NCBI GenBank assembly: GCA_039111635.1
Contig: JBCAQO010000007.1
Location: 1,984,001 to 2,048,000, forward strand
Direction of reading: 5' to 3'
DNA from: Heterobasidion occidentale
Taxonomy: Eukaryota; Basidiomycota; Agaricomycetes; Russulales; Bondarzewiaceae
Length of the DNA stretch: 64,000 nt
In this document: one piece after another, positions 52,901 to 60,945 of the stretch
Layout of the letters: the number at the start of each line of letters is the position of its first letter
How positions within the stretch are numbered: the stretch's first letter is position 1
Notes under the pieces: generated by a model
What the model saw: the letters and a program-made list of their open reading frames with translations, nothing else
What the model was told of the DNA's origin: nothing
Database searches by the model: none
Translations under genes and position numbers: made by a program

Positions 52901-55343
52901 AAACTACCCAATATATGACAAGGAACTTCTGGCGGTAGTATGGTCGTTCGAAGCATGGAGACACTACTTGGAAGGCGCCACACACCAGGTCGACGTCTGG
53001 ACCGATCACAAGAATCTGGAATGGTTCAGGACATCACAGAAGCTAAATCGTCAACAAGCCCGGTGGTCGCTTTATTTGTCACGCTTCGACTACAAACTCA
53101 CACACAAGGCGGGGACCACGAATAAATCAGACGGTCTGTCTCGGAGGCCAGACCATAAAGAGGGGGTGGAATTAGACAATTCGGGAGAAGTCCTCCTCGG
53201 ACTGGAAATTTTCGATAAAACAACCCAGCCAAACTCCCGGACCCCCTTCACAGAAGCAACAAACATCAGATCTATCCATCTCGGCGCAACAGATCTGATA
53301 GAACCTCTCGATCCACAGAAGATCTTCCACCTTAGGGCAACGGGAAGAACGGCGGTTACCATGATCGAGACGGAGCTTAGGGACCGCATCATAGCAGGAA
53401 ACAGGGAAGACCCCTGGCTATTGGAAATACTGAAACAGGTCAATGAACTCGGACCAAGATCCCTCAAGAAAGGCTTGCAGGAATGGAACAAAGAGGACGG
53501 CCTCATACTACATCGCGGAAAGGTTTACGTACCGTCAAACGGAGAACTACGAAGGGACATAATCAAACGGCATCACGACAACCGAACAGCGGGACATCCA
53601 GGAGTTAGAGGTACCCTGGCGTCAGTCGGTCAAGACTATACTTGGCCCGGAATGTCTAACACGGTACAACAATACGTGGAAGGATGCGCAATATGTCAAT
53701 CAACGAAGAACGACACACACCCGACAATGGTGCCGTTACAGCCTACGGAGATACCGGACCGACCATTCGGAACAATCACAATGGATTTTATTACAGATCT
53801 CCCGGAGTCAAATGGATACGACTCGATACACGTGGTCACGGATCGGTTAACGAAGACAACGATCATCACCCCTTGCAAGAAGATGATCGATTCCGACGGA
53901 ACGGCGAAATTACTCTTAGATCACACATGGCGACGGTACGGATTACCGGACAAGATAATTTCGGACCGCGGAACACAATTTGCGTCTAAAGTAGCACAGG
54001 CGCTACTAGAAGAATTAGGAATCAAGTCATCCCTTAGCACGGCCTACCACCCACAGATGGATGGAGCAACAGAACGGATGAACCAGGAACTGGAGCAATA
54101 CCTCAGGGCATTTTGCAGCTCCACACAGGACGACTGGGCCGAACTTATTCCCTATGCAGAATATGCCCACAACTCACACCAACACTCGGCGACAAAGATC
54201 TCGCCGTTCGAGCTCCTTCATGGATACCAACCAAGAGCTTACCCTGCAATCGTCGGAAACACAAATGTACCCACTGCCGACAAGTGCCTAGAACTGTTAA
54301 AGAAAGCACAGCAAGAAGCAAAGGCCAGTTTGGAAATTGCAGCAGAATCCATGAAGACTCAGCACGACAAGTTTGGGGTAGAACTTCCCCCATTCAAGAA
54401 AGGCGATCAAGTATGGCTCGACGGAAAGAACATACACACGGATCACCCCTCGGAGAAGTTAAGGCCAAAAAGATTTGGGCCATTTAAAATTTTGGACACC
54501 ATAGGGACGGTTAACTATCGGCTAGAGTTGCCAAAGAATTGGAGGAAGATACACAACGTCTTCCATGCCTCGTGGTTAACCATGTACAAGGAGAACACCA
54601 CTCACGGTCCAAACTATAGGAAACCTCCACCCGACCTCATCGAAGGACAGGAAGAATTTGAGGTCGAAAGAATTATAGCATCCCGCCGCTTTGGACGTTG
54701 GAAGACCCTACAATACCTAGTCAAATGGAAAGGGTACCCAGAATCCGACAACTCATGGGAATCAGCGGACGCGGTCAAGAACGCAAAGGAGGAAGTTAGC
54801 GACTTCCACAGGAAATACCCACTAGCAGTCCGAGGCATGGGGCCGTCTACTCGGGAATTACAACTCGCACTCGACAGAAACCAGATAGTGGAACTGTGCG
54901 ACAGACAAATTCGGCTAATGAAGACCTCGGCAGGGAAGAAACTACTCGACGCAGGTTTAACGGTCAAACAAGCGGAGACCACAATACAGGAAGAAACCTC
55001 GAGACAGAAGCTGACACAGACATCAGCAGGAAAGAAACTACTGGGCGCAGGACTAACGGTTAAACAGGCAGAAACCGCTATACAAGAAGAATCCATAAGG
55101 CGCAAGTTACTCGTTCACCCAATAGGGAAGAAACTACTAGCCACGGGAGCCACGGTCGCACACATACGAGCATCCATGGTGGATGAAGAATACAGGCGAA
55201 AGCTCAGGAAAACAAAGCTAGGAAGACGGCTCCTAGCTACCGGCGACACCGGCGGAAATCAGGTTGGGACTCAAGAAAGCCCAACCATTGTTACCCAGTG
55301 GACAGATCATTATGCATCGACAAGGGAAGAACCTCACCTATGA
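49992..55343 (+). CDS. Gypsy-C gag-pol polyprotein with chromodomain
   Basis: 1783 codons from ATG 49992 without a stop. Gag is short: capsid C-terminal part only (YYLRGLKKELAVRVLQDG), then zinc knuckle CFSCSEPGHWARNC near residue 126. Protease region with IDSRATGNF at 253 (Arg in place of the catalytic Gly). A repeat-rich linker (about 504-561), RT with YMDDILVF at about 787, RNase H with ECDASDFATGAV at about 936, integrase zinc finger HHDN...CAICQ from 1194, and catalytic triad D1265, D1325, E1361 (35 residues between the last two). Chromodomain about 1556-1610 (FEVERIIASRRFGRW, YLVKWKGYPESDNSWE), which would tether integration to modified chromatin. Four tandem 32-residue repeats occupy about 1644-1770. 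The 49693-49991 leader has no ATG-started frame of note. Confidence 0.9.
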   Translation: MSTAKTPEPEPPDKAFQLPSVPDRLLKVTQGNRNWVQYTQRFGAVALLARANDQLKKKYYLRGLKKELAVRVLQDGVPDRFEDLITQTGKHAESMEEEAFQEAYRPILSPYQGRKRKREGTDNDICFSCSEPGHWARNCPNQRNKKPKKTLWERMQGTPEWNRYQEKKLAEASEIQHLLEQISDRRQPTPIPTSNRFSPIAHLCEEVEVKEDPRPTISISSISQIVKTGAPSLRIEIDLIGSNRMARTTALIDSRATGNFINRRFVEKHRVATIPTRPIPINHVGGESLGNITARVNIGVRIHGENRGTHQERTLLFVSDIGKEDVILGTDWLLKHNPEVDWHAYGLHLTRCPPSCLIQGGPVKAKRAFRKKTIFPTLKENRIEAEGYQCRDYSIPSQKAGIPRTGRKVGNTTVPHPRTMPKDPGFTTRRLNAHLRTRAKQMEAPTWAEEDATEDGSGKPALSSTNLDEDGVYLVRYLETGALEALELYNDSEEGVDIHRAETQEKLQPWGMREEKSQPWGTREDKSRPRGTREDKENQLQPWGAHKEFKNKSRPRGKREDPLRPEPKKQTKHTNSQRLAEEAAKGKPELSFEEIVPKEYWDYKEVFTGRPKGRLPLERPWDHHIDIKEGMEHSLCPKLYSLSPIEQAELKKFIEENLAKGFIRESKSHIASPFFFVKKKNRKLRPVMDYRRLNEITVKNKYPLPIIQELLDLLKDVEYLSLMDVDTGFNNIKMFEKDIHKAAFLTNLGMYEPLVMYFGLTNSPATFQTMMNSLFKDLIYSGKVVIYMDDILVFTKTMEEHIRIVRQVLQILKDNDLYLQPSKCHFHKNKLTYLGYVISHGHLEMDPVKVEGIAQWPTPTRVKEVQSFLGFCNFYRRFIKDYSKVARPLFELTQKEHAWVWTPGCEQAFQQLRKAFTESPVLIMPDTEQPFRIECDASDFATGAVLSQQAKDGKWHPCAYISKSLAPAERNYPIYDKELLAVVWSFEAWRHYLEGATHQVDVWTDHKNLEWFRTSQKLNRQQARWSLYLSRFDYKLTHKAGTTNKSDGLSRRPDHKEGVELDNSGEVLLGLEIFDKTTQPNSRTPFTEATNIRSIHLGATDLIEPLDPQKIFHLRATGRTAVTMIETELRDRIIAGNREDPWLLEILKQVNELGPRSLKKGLQEWNKEDGLILHRGKVYVPSNGELRRDIIKRHHDNRTAGHPGVRGTLASVGQDYTWPGMSNTVQQYVEGCAICQSTKNDTHPTMVPLQPTEIPDRPFGTITMDFITDLPESNGYDSIHVVTDRLTKTTIITPCKKMIDSDGTAKLLLDHTWRRYGLPDKIISDRGTQFASKVAQALLEELGIKSSLSTAYHPQMDGATERMNQELEQYLRAFCSSTQDDWAELIPYAEYAHNSHQHSATKISPFELLHGYQPRAYPAIVGNTNVPTADKCLELLKKAQQEAKASLEIAAESMKTQHDKFGVELPPFKKGDQVWLDGKNIHTDHPSEKLRPKRFGPFKILDTIGTVNYRLELPKNWRKIHNVFHASWLTMYKENTTHGPNYRKPPPDLIEGQEEFEVERIIASRRFGRWKTLQYLVKWKGYPESDNSWESADAVKNAKEEVSDFHRKYPLAVRGMGPSTRELQLALDRNQIVELCDRQIRLMKTSAGKKLLDAGLTVKQAETTIQEETSRQKLTQTSAGKKLLGAGLTVKQAETAIQEESIRRKLLVHPIGKKLLATGATVAHIRASMVDEEYRRKLRKTKLGRRLLATGDTGGNQVGTQESPTIVTQWTDHYASTREEPHL
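51502..51675 (+). repeat. PWGxRE repeats in the protease-RT linker
   Basis: Five degenerate 33-bp units encode variants of LQPWGMREEKS. The same place in Gypsy-A holds an unrelated linker, so the repeats expanded in this family. Confidence 0.75.
54921..55260 (+). repeat. Four 96-bp coding repeats after the chromodomain
   Basis: Units start at 54921, 55017, 55113 and 55209, exactly 96 bp apart, each encoding xxxxGKKLLxxGxTVxxxxxx then a charged helix ending RxKL. Gypsy-A has a single such unit (HPIGKKLLATGLAIPQIMEE). Confidence 0.88.
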
Positions 55344-56574
55344 CACAGAGAGTCTAGGAAAGAGCACTCAGACGAATAAACGCGAACGCGCTCAGGAAAC
55401 GAAGGTGGCCCCTTCCTCTTCCTCTCACACATCGACATATTCCCCTGGAGTCAAACACGAGTCAAGGAAATCCCAGAAATCAACATGGGCCAGGAAGAAT
55501 GCGGATGAGCAAGTATCAAATTGGAGATACCACACAGTCAAGGACCTGGAGAGACAAATGACCAAGGGACTCGCTTGGAAAAAAGATTCACTTCATCAAA
55601 ATGCCGACGAAGACAATGGATCAGAAGAAGGCTCGGTTCACACACCGGAACCAGGAGACATGTCTTATCAAAACGCCGATGAAGACTACATGGACGAAGG
55701 CTCGGATTACTCGCCGGACGGAGAAGAATACGAAGACGCCATGGACCTAGACAGCGTCAATGGAGAATGGAGGAAAGGACCCCTCTCCACGAACCCCGAA
55801 GAAGAAGAAGGGACAGGATCAGAAATGTCCTACTCGTCAACAGGACTCACCCCTTCTTCCGCACCCGCGAAACGAACGCCCCCCACACCATACACACCAT
55901 ATGGAAGCGGCGCTTGGTGCATCTCAGCAAGAGACATCGACTCAGACGAGGAAACACCTCCCCGTACCCCCAGTACCCCCGACTCTGACGGAGATATACA
56001 GATAACCTCCGAAGACGAGCAACGAAAATTCGACATGGCCGAAGAAATGGAAGACCTATCAATTAAAGACACCCCTGGATGGCTACCAGGTGGCATGGAT
56101 ATTGACAGTCTAAACACACATGCAGAACGGCCAGCGCTATCTATTACGATACCGCAGGAAACAGGATACCCCACGCCCCACTCGAGCACGGCGGGCAGCG
56201 CTTCAACAAACGAAGCCCCTTGGAAAACCACTCCAACTAGCGAATTGCTATGGAAGGACACCGACAGTAGTCTTGGCCGATTAACCGTCAGTCCCAATGC
56301 CATGGACACCGAAGATGATCTTGGCCGATCACCTATCGCGGAGTTGGAACCAGAAATATCCAGAGAGGAACAGCGATGGCAAGAGATTCAAACCCAGCAG
56401 ATTGGCCAAGCAGGACCAAACGAAGCAGGGCCTATATTAGAGAGCCCAACACATGGAATCTCCCCAATCTCCCTTGACCACCCTCTACTCGCACCCCCTC
56501 TACTAGACAGCAAGTGGTACAATAACCCAGAGCTGTACCAAGATCTCTCTTTGACCCCCAAAGAGAATGCCTGA
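55312..56574 (+). CDS. Gypsy-C ORF3, acidic Ser/Pro-rich protein
   Basis: 420 codons from ATG 55312, overlapping the pol end by 32 nt in the +1 frame. The N-terminus (SNWRYHTVKDLERQMTKGLAW) resembles the C-terminal tail of Gypsy-A pol (SNWRTQAYQELQKQ), so it seems to have split off from pol. Two copies of a QNADEDxxxEGS motif follow, then many Asp/Glu/Ser stretches and TPPTPYTPYGSGAW. It is mostly disordered and no known domain was recognised. A structural or host-interaction role is only a guess. Confidence 0.6.
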   Translation: MHRQGKNLTYDTESLGKSTQTNKRERAQETKVAPSSSSHTSTYSPGVKHESRKSQKSTWARKNADEQVSNWRYHTVKDLERQMTKGLAWKKDSLHQNADEDNGSEEGSVHTPEPGDMSYQNADEDYMDEGSDYSPDGEEYEDAMDLDSVNGEWRKGPLSTNPEEEEGTGSEMSYSSTGLTPSSAPAKRTPPTPYTPYGSGAWCISARDIDSDEETPPRTPSTPDSDGDIQITSEDEQRKFDMAEEMEDLSIKDTPGWLPGGMDIDSLNTHAERPALSITIPQETGYPTPHSSTAGSASTNEAPWKTTPTSELLWKDTDSSLGRLTVSPNAMDTEDDLGRSPIAELEPEISREEQRWQEIQTQQIGQAGPNEAGPILESPTHGISPISLDHPLLAPPLLDSKWYNNPELYQDLSLTPKENA

Positions 56575-56788
56575 CGAACGGAACCCGCACGTTGCCATAT
56601 ACAACGCAGTCAAAGTCATGCTCGAACTAGCGCTCCGCGCTCTGCAAGACATTGACACATACGCACATACGCCGTCGGAACCATCCCCTCAGGTTTTCCC
56701 TACCAGTCCTGAGTCTTCCTCATCACCGTCTTTACCGTCACTCCCAGTTCCACCCATGCCACACCCACCGACACCGGCTAGACGCTAG
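56567..56788 (+). CDS. Gypsy-C ORF4, small protein
   Basis: 73 codons. Its ATG lies inside the last codons of ORF3 (ATGCCTGA overlap). A short helix (AIYNAVKVMLELALRALQDI) is followed by a Ser/Pro-rich tail. Unknown; it may be translated by termination-reinitiation or not at all. Confidence 0.4.
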   Translation: MPDERNPHVAIYNAVKVMLELALRALQDIDTYAHTPSEPSPQVFPTSPESSSSPSLPSLPVPPMPHPPTPARR

Positions 56789-56958
56789 TCAAACCAACGT
56801 CCCGGACCATGCATCATTATGCTTCCTTTTCGCCTGACTCACGCCTAGTCAATCTCCACTCTATCATTGCACAAGCACTACCCAACTTCTGCCTTGGCCT
56901 ACATATCGCACGAACCCAACCGACCATTACCCATTGCGCTATATATGAGGCCGAGGTT

Positions 56959-56971
56959 AGAAAGGGGGTGG
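56959..56971 (+). promoter_or_regulatory. Gypsy-C polypurine tract
   Basis: AGAAAGGGGGTGG immediately before the 3' LTR at 56972, almost the same as the Gypsy-B tract. Confidence 0.8.
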
Positions 56972-58617
56972 TGTTAAGAGCCGGCTCATAACACATGATA
57001 TATGATCACCTGATCATATGACACGCGGTCTATGACCAACGGATATGACCTATACCCGGTGACCAACCCCTTGACTTCACCAACAGACATTGAGTTATCT
57101 TATCTTATCTTTCGTTCCTGGATTAACGATCAGTTACATCACTGACATCATTGATTGCATCATGCTTCTCTGATCGCATCATAGATTACATCATTCCGAT
57201 CGTTGATCGTTTGCTTCTATTTGGTGCCTTGAGCACAGACCTTCTGTAGATCTTGCCCTAAAGCAGATCGCGTATATATAGAACGAGCCAGATACCTGTA
57301 TCGCCAGCTCGTTCACCTTTGTTACTCCCCACCTGTTCTTACTCTTGACCTTTGGTACTAGCCATACCTCTGCTACATCATAGTCTTTGCCAACAGGCCA
57401 GACTCTTGATTGTCAATAGAACATCTGCTTGAGCATCGGTTTGACTTGCCCTGCGCTTCTCTCTATCATCATCCTCAATGTTAGGTCGGAGACCTATCAC
57501 GTGCACCGATGCACAAAGGGGTCCCTAGGCTAAACCTCCACTGGTTCGTATAGTCGTAGACTCCAATGGATGAAGACGATAGATCGTCTTTGGGCTCTTT
57601 CGAGGAACTCGGGGTCGCTGTCGGCTTTGTTCTCGAAGAGATTGAGAAGGTGATCTTTGAGGTCTTCTCGATGATGAGGAGGAACCGGATGATCTTCTCC
57701 TGTCCAATAGATGACACGAGGGGGTGTCCAACTGAGAACGCGGAAGGCAGCTAGCCCGGTATAGAAGCGGATGAGTAGAGGGAGGGGAGGGAAGGGAGAC
57801 GAGTCCAGTGCTTCGTCAGACCGTGCAAAGAGGTTCTCAGATCTGACAGAGATCACGAAGCGTGGGCTAGGAAGGTAGCCAGACGCCGGGTGCAGTGCAG
57901 AGATCGAGTGTATTACAGGTGAACGAGCTGAGCTTCTTAGAAGCTCATCTCGGCTATTTACGTACAGAAGTGTCTAGGGCAGGATCAAGATCTGGTTCCG
58001 TGCACTTCTCAGGTACCGAAGTCAACGATCGAGATCCGTAAGCTAGAATGCCTCATCGACCTGCCATATAACCAAGTATAGTAATCTGATCACTAATGTC
58101 CATCCACATCTTCGAGCGATCAAGAACCAGGAACGGGGGTCAGGAACCAATGTCTGTCCACATCAAGAATCAGGAACCAGAAGTCAGCGTTCATGTGTTA
58201 GCATGTAAATGGTAAGGAGTCATGGAAAGCTATCCGAGTCTGCAGCAAGTCCGAAGCACTTGACCAGCCCATCCCCTCACGTGCGAAGCACGTGTTAGGA
58301 CGCGGTCCTAACACTCAACCACTCAGTCGTCATCTCAATACTGGCTGAGTTCTACACAGGACTAGCGGTATTCTATCTCGACTTTAGTGGGCAGCATATC
58401 TACTGCCATCCAGGTCCACATCAGGTCGTACCCGCACATCTGTGGGAAAACCTTTGTGCATTCCTGGAAACGCGATACCATCACGAATCTCTCGTACATC
58501 CCGAATTACGCACTCAAGTAGCCGCTGGTGCCTTTATCGGACGTACTTGGATTTGGCACGTCCCTCAGTGACTCAGGAGCCTCCTGGCACATCACATGCG
58601 AAGACCAGGTCTTAACA
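56972..58617 (+). repeat. Gypsy-C 3' LTR, interrupted
   Basis: 806 bp when the solo LTR (57479-58313) and one copy of its CTCAA duplication are removed. It matches the 5' LTR closely. TATA box and start region are conserved (TATATATA, then AGCTCGTTCA). Confidence 0.9.
57479..58313 (-). repeat. Solo Gypsy-A LTR inside the Gypsy-C 3' LTR
   Basis: 835 bp in the antisense orientation, flanked by CTCAA at 57474-57478 and 58314-58318. It is close to 32116-32948. A solo LTR implies that a whole Gypsy-A inserted here and was removed by LTR-LTR recombination. Confidence 0.9.
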
Positions 58618-59101
58618 ATGTCCTTAGGAGCTGACAAGACCGATGGTTCTTCAAGACATCGGTAGAGGCTATATGAGAGGGACACAAGGCTCACAGAGTT
58701 CACACAGTAATAAAGAGAGGCATTCACATGCCGTGGGCTTAGGGCTTATGGGTAAGCACCTCGTCGCACCATGATGGATCAGTGCGACTAGAGAAGTACA
58801 AGAGTAGGTGCCGGCTGAGAGAGACGGCGACCACAGCTCTCCTGGGATGGGAATCTGGAGAAGCACACGGACTCTTACCCTATACCCCATACAGTATATA
58901 AGGCCCATAGAATAGGCTGAGGATCTTCAGTCTATTCTCTTCGTTTCTACACAGTCTCCACACTGTGTAACTTAGAGCCAATCATTATTCCCTCCTGTAT
59001 CATTGCCTGATACAGTCGAGACTTCGTCCACCACTCAGTCCATCGTGCGACCTAGGAAGAACCTGTTTACTCTTGGGTTACCGAACGAGCAGTTCGTAAC
59101 A
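58618..59101 (+). repeat. Gypsy-B 3' LTR, right part
   Basis: Continues the LTR after the ATGTC duplication. TATA box and AGTCTATTCT near 58890-58940 are preserved. Ends GTTCGTAACA. Confidence 0.88.
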
Positions 59102-60045
59102 CCGGGCCAATTTTCGAAAGTATCGGCAAACCAAGAAAGCTCATGCTGAACAGCGCGATTGATATAAACTGGTTGATTGCGTTGTGATTTACCAGCTATC
59201 TTGTCGTAAGAGGATTGTAACACGGGGCGCATTAATGGAACAACGTTTAGTGCCCAATTTATCCATCCAATTAACCGTTGCCATTTTCAACCAGTCGACG
59301 GCGGCGACGGCTGCTTTAGCAAGGAAAGAACGGATGTGAACAATTAGAGCCTCGCGAGAGGATTCTGCCAAAGAGATGGTCTCATAGTTTGTTGGGTCAA
59401 CATGAAAGCCTATTATCGTCAAAGTAGGACCAAATTCTTGTTTGGGTTTTTCATGCAGAAGTCCTATCTTCGTCCCAGAGGAGGGAGTAATCGGACTTGT
59501 TTTGACGGATAGTAAGTGTTGTAAGGAGCATAATAAGCAAGGCGGGGAGGGCAAGTGTCATGAGAAAGGTGTCGTCAACATATGCGAGGAGTGCGAGGAT
59601 CTGTTTTTATGCGAATAGCGATCCACAGAAACTAAACTCATAAAAGTGCACCATATTTTGCCGCTGCTCAGTTTCCAAATTATTGCAGCGGTCAATACGA
59701 CGCACTCCGTTGACGGCTACGACTTGACGTAACTGCCATAGCGGATGCAGCGGCATCTGTCAATAGGCTTGCGATACATCTGATTTAAAAACCAGAGGGA
59801 GGAATGTCACCGAGCAATTGACAAGTGGCAAGAAGATTTTGACCAAGATCTTGAATGTTGTCAAGACGGACAGCAATGGGATCTCGTGGGATCATAGTGT
59901 TTAAAGCGAAAGGTCCAGCAGAATGATCAACAACCATTCGCAATTTTGTGGAATTCGGTTTTGGGACAGTGTGAACTGGCATGGAAAACATACCAGGGAG
60001 GAGAGGATCGTCAATAAACATCTTACAGAGAAAGCAAGCAAACAC
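59102..60045 (-). pseudogene. Reverse transcriptase remnant of the YR retrotransposon
   Basis: Minus-strand pieces in order: GMFSMPVHTVPKPNSTKLRM, VDHSAGPFALN and DNIQDLG (finger region), then KSDVSQAY followed by TGA (59762-59760) where Arg is expected, QMPLHPLWQLRQ, the YVDD box LLAYVDDTFLMTL (59571-59582 for YVDD), GFHVDPTNYETISL, and QHELSWFADTFENW at the break with Gypsy-B. The order and motifs match the DIRS/Ngaro RT rather than Ty3/Gypsy. RNase H is missing beyond the break. Confidence 0.78.
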
Positions 60046-60348
60046 AAACCTGGCAAGGCGATCGTAAGGGTGAAGACTCGACTGCGGTCAAGTTCACCGC
60101 TTATATCGACCTCGCCATGACAAAAGCGGTCATCCGCTTCTCTGTCATCTGTGACTGAACAGTCACAACAGAGTGCAGAGCTCTTGCCGGTGGTTTGTCT
60201 GGCGTGCGCGGCACTGATCCCGACGCGGTGGGCGAATGCAGCTCTGGCGAGAGCTGAGAGAAACACAGCAGCGGCTGTGTTGGCGGTGTATGCTTACTGC
60301 AGGCGGCGTGACCGATTAGACACATGTAAACAATGGTTTAAACACGAT
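60007..60348 (-). repeat. Split repeat A1 of YR retrotransposon
   Basis: The 5' terminal repeat in element sense, about 97% identical to A2 (19403-19742). Its inner end overlaps the first RT codons. Confidence 0.82.
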
Positions 60349-60614
60349 GCATGACTTTTTGTAGCCTCGTGCTTACCAAGCGGAATAGGCCAAGCGGGCT
60401 TTGAAAGGCCACGGCGCGTTTTCGTCCGAGTCGTTACGGCCGGGCAAGCCATGGAGCCCTTGTCGGAGCCTAAGCGGAGCAGCGGAATTGGGAAAGACCG
60501 GCTGTGTCCGAGCCTAGACTTTTTGCACCACTTTCTTGACGGATACATGTCAAAATAACGATTTTCTGACTGAGCTTGACGTTCACTTGAATTTCCGTTT
60601 TTACTGAGAGTGAC
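60349..60614. repeat. Right part of outer TIR element
   Basis: About 165 bp of unique sequence and then the right terminal inverted repeat (60517-60614), the reverse complement of 17016-17111. Confidence 0.65.
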
Positions 60615-60945
60615 TGTAGAGCAAGGTCACGCACATGTCACGGCATTTTCTGTCCCAAACCGTGACACTAGGAAACGCTTTGCCCTCGAAAGCGGGAAAT
60701 GCATTCTGATGCATGGAAGCCTGCCTTCCTCCCGTGTTCGCATTCTGTCTCATACCAAACCGGAGCGCTGAGCGGTTCAGCTAAAATTCCGGTATCATAT
60801 TGTCAACACTTACGCACAGAGACAGGATATTGGGACACATTGCAGGCCGTTCCCTTTTACAGGAAAGCATTCTCATGCCCACGGGCCGTGTTCACACTGC
60901 CCTGCCTGTCTCGCCCGTCCTTCCACTGTCTCTCCACTCACGCAT
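60615..60945. other. Promoter-side flank of the right F-box gene
   Basis: Non-repetitive host DNA between the outer TIR element and the ATG. No clear TATA box. Confidence 0.5.

Larger units (their letters stand above)
48876..58617 (+). mobile_element. Gypsy-C: complete chromodomain Ty3/Gypsy element
   Basis: 5' LTR 48876-49680, 3' LTR 56972-58617 (including an 840-bp solo-LTR insertion), flanked by ATGTC at 48871-48875 and 58618-58622. The LTRs start TGTTAAGAGCCGG and end GGTCTTAACA, with about eight differences in 805 bp. It carries one uninterrupted gag-pol frame and two further overlapping ORFs. It is the youngest large element here, but gag is shortened and the protease motif altered, so it is probably non-autonomous. 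Confidence 0.9.
20704..59101 (+). mobile_element. Gypsy-B: chromodomain Ty3/Gypsy element, heavily interrupted
   Basis: LTRs are 20704-21292 (589 bp) and 48766-48875 plus 58623-59101 (also 589 bp once the Gypsy-C insertion and its 5-bp duplication are removed). Both begin TGTTATGAC and end GTTCGTAACA. Between them: primer-binding segment, a 5' fragment, an antisense solo LTR, the Gypsy-A inverted pair, then the Gypsy-B protease, RT, RNase H, integrase and chromodomain, a second ORF, and a 2.4 kb non-coding tail with a polypurine tract. Most of gag is lost. The flanks GTGAC and CCGGG are not a target duplication. Confidence 0.8.
17151..60348 (-). mobile_element. Ngaro/DIRS-like tyrosine-recombinase retrotransposon, split by later insertions
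   Basis: Reading the minus strand, the order is repeat A1 (60348-60007), reverse transcriptase remnant (60045-59102), a 38 kb insertion, tyrosine recombinase remnant (20703-19933), repeat B1 (19865-19743), repeat A2 (19742-19403) and repeat B2 (19336-17151, itself interrupted). A1-ORFs-B1-A2-B2 with B1 and A2 abutting is the split-direct-repeat plan of Ngaro-type YR retrotransposons, which replicate through a circle. A1 and A2 are about 97% identical and mostly differ by transitions. RNase H and the YR N-terminus are missing at the insertion point. Caveat: the A1 match overlaps the start of the RT frame, which is unusual. Confidence 0.7.
17016..60614. mobile_element. Outer TIR element enclosing the whole nest
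   Basis: The first 95 or so bases from 17016 reappear inverted up to 60614; both ends read GT-C/G-ACTCTCAGTAAAA then CGGAAATTCAAGTG. With the insertions removed the element would be only about 0.4 kb (17016-17149 plus about 60352-60614), so it looks like a MITE-sized DNA element that later received the YR retrotransposon. ATGACTT occurs at both edges of the insertion (about 17143-17149 and 60352-60358). The superfamily is not recognised, and a clear target duplication outside the ends is not visible. Confidence 0.6.
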
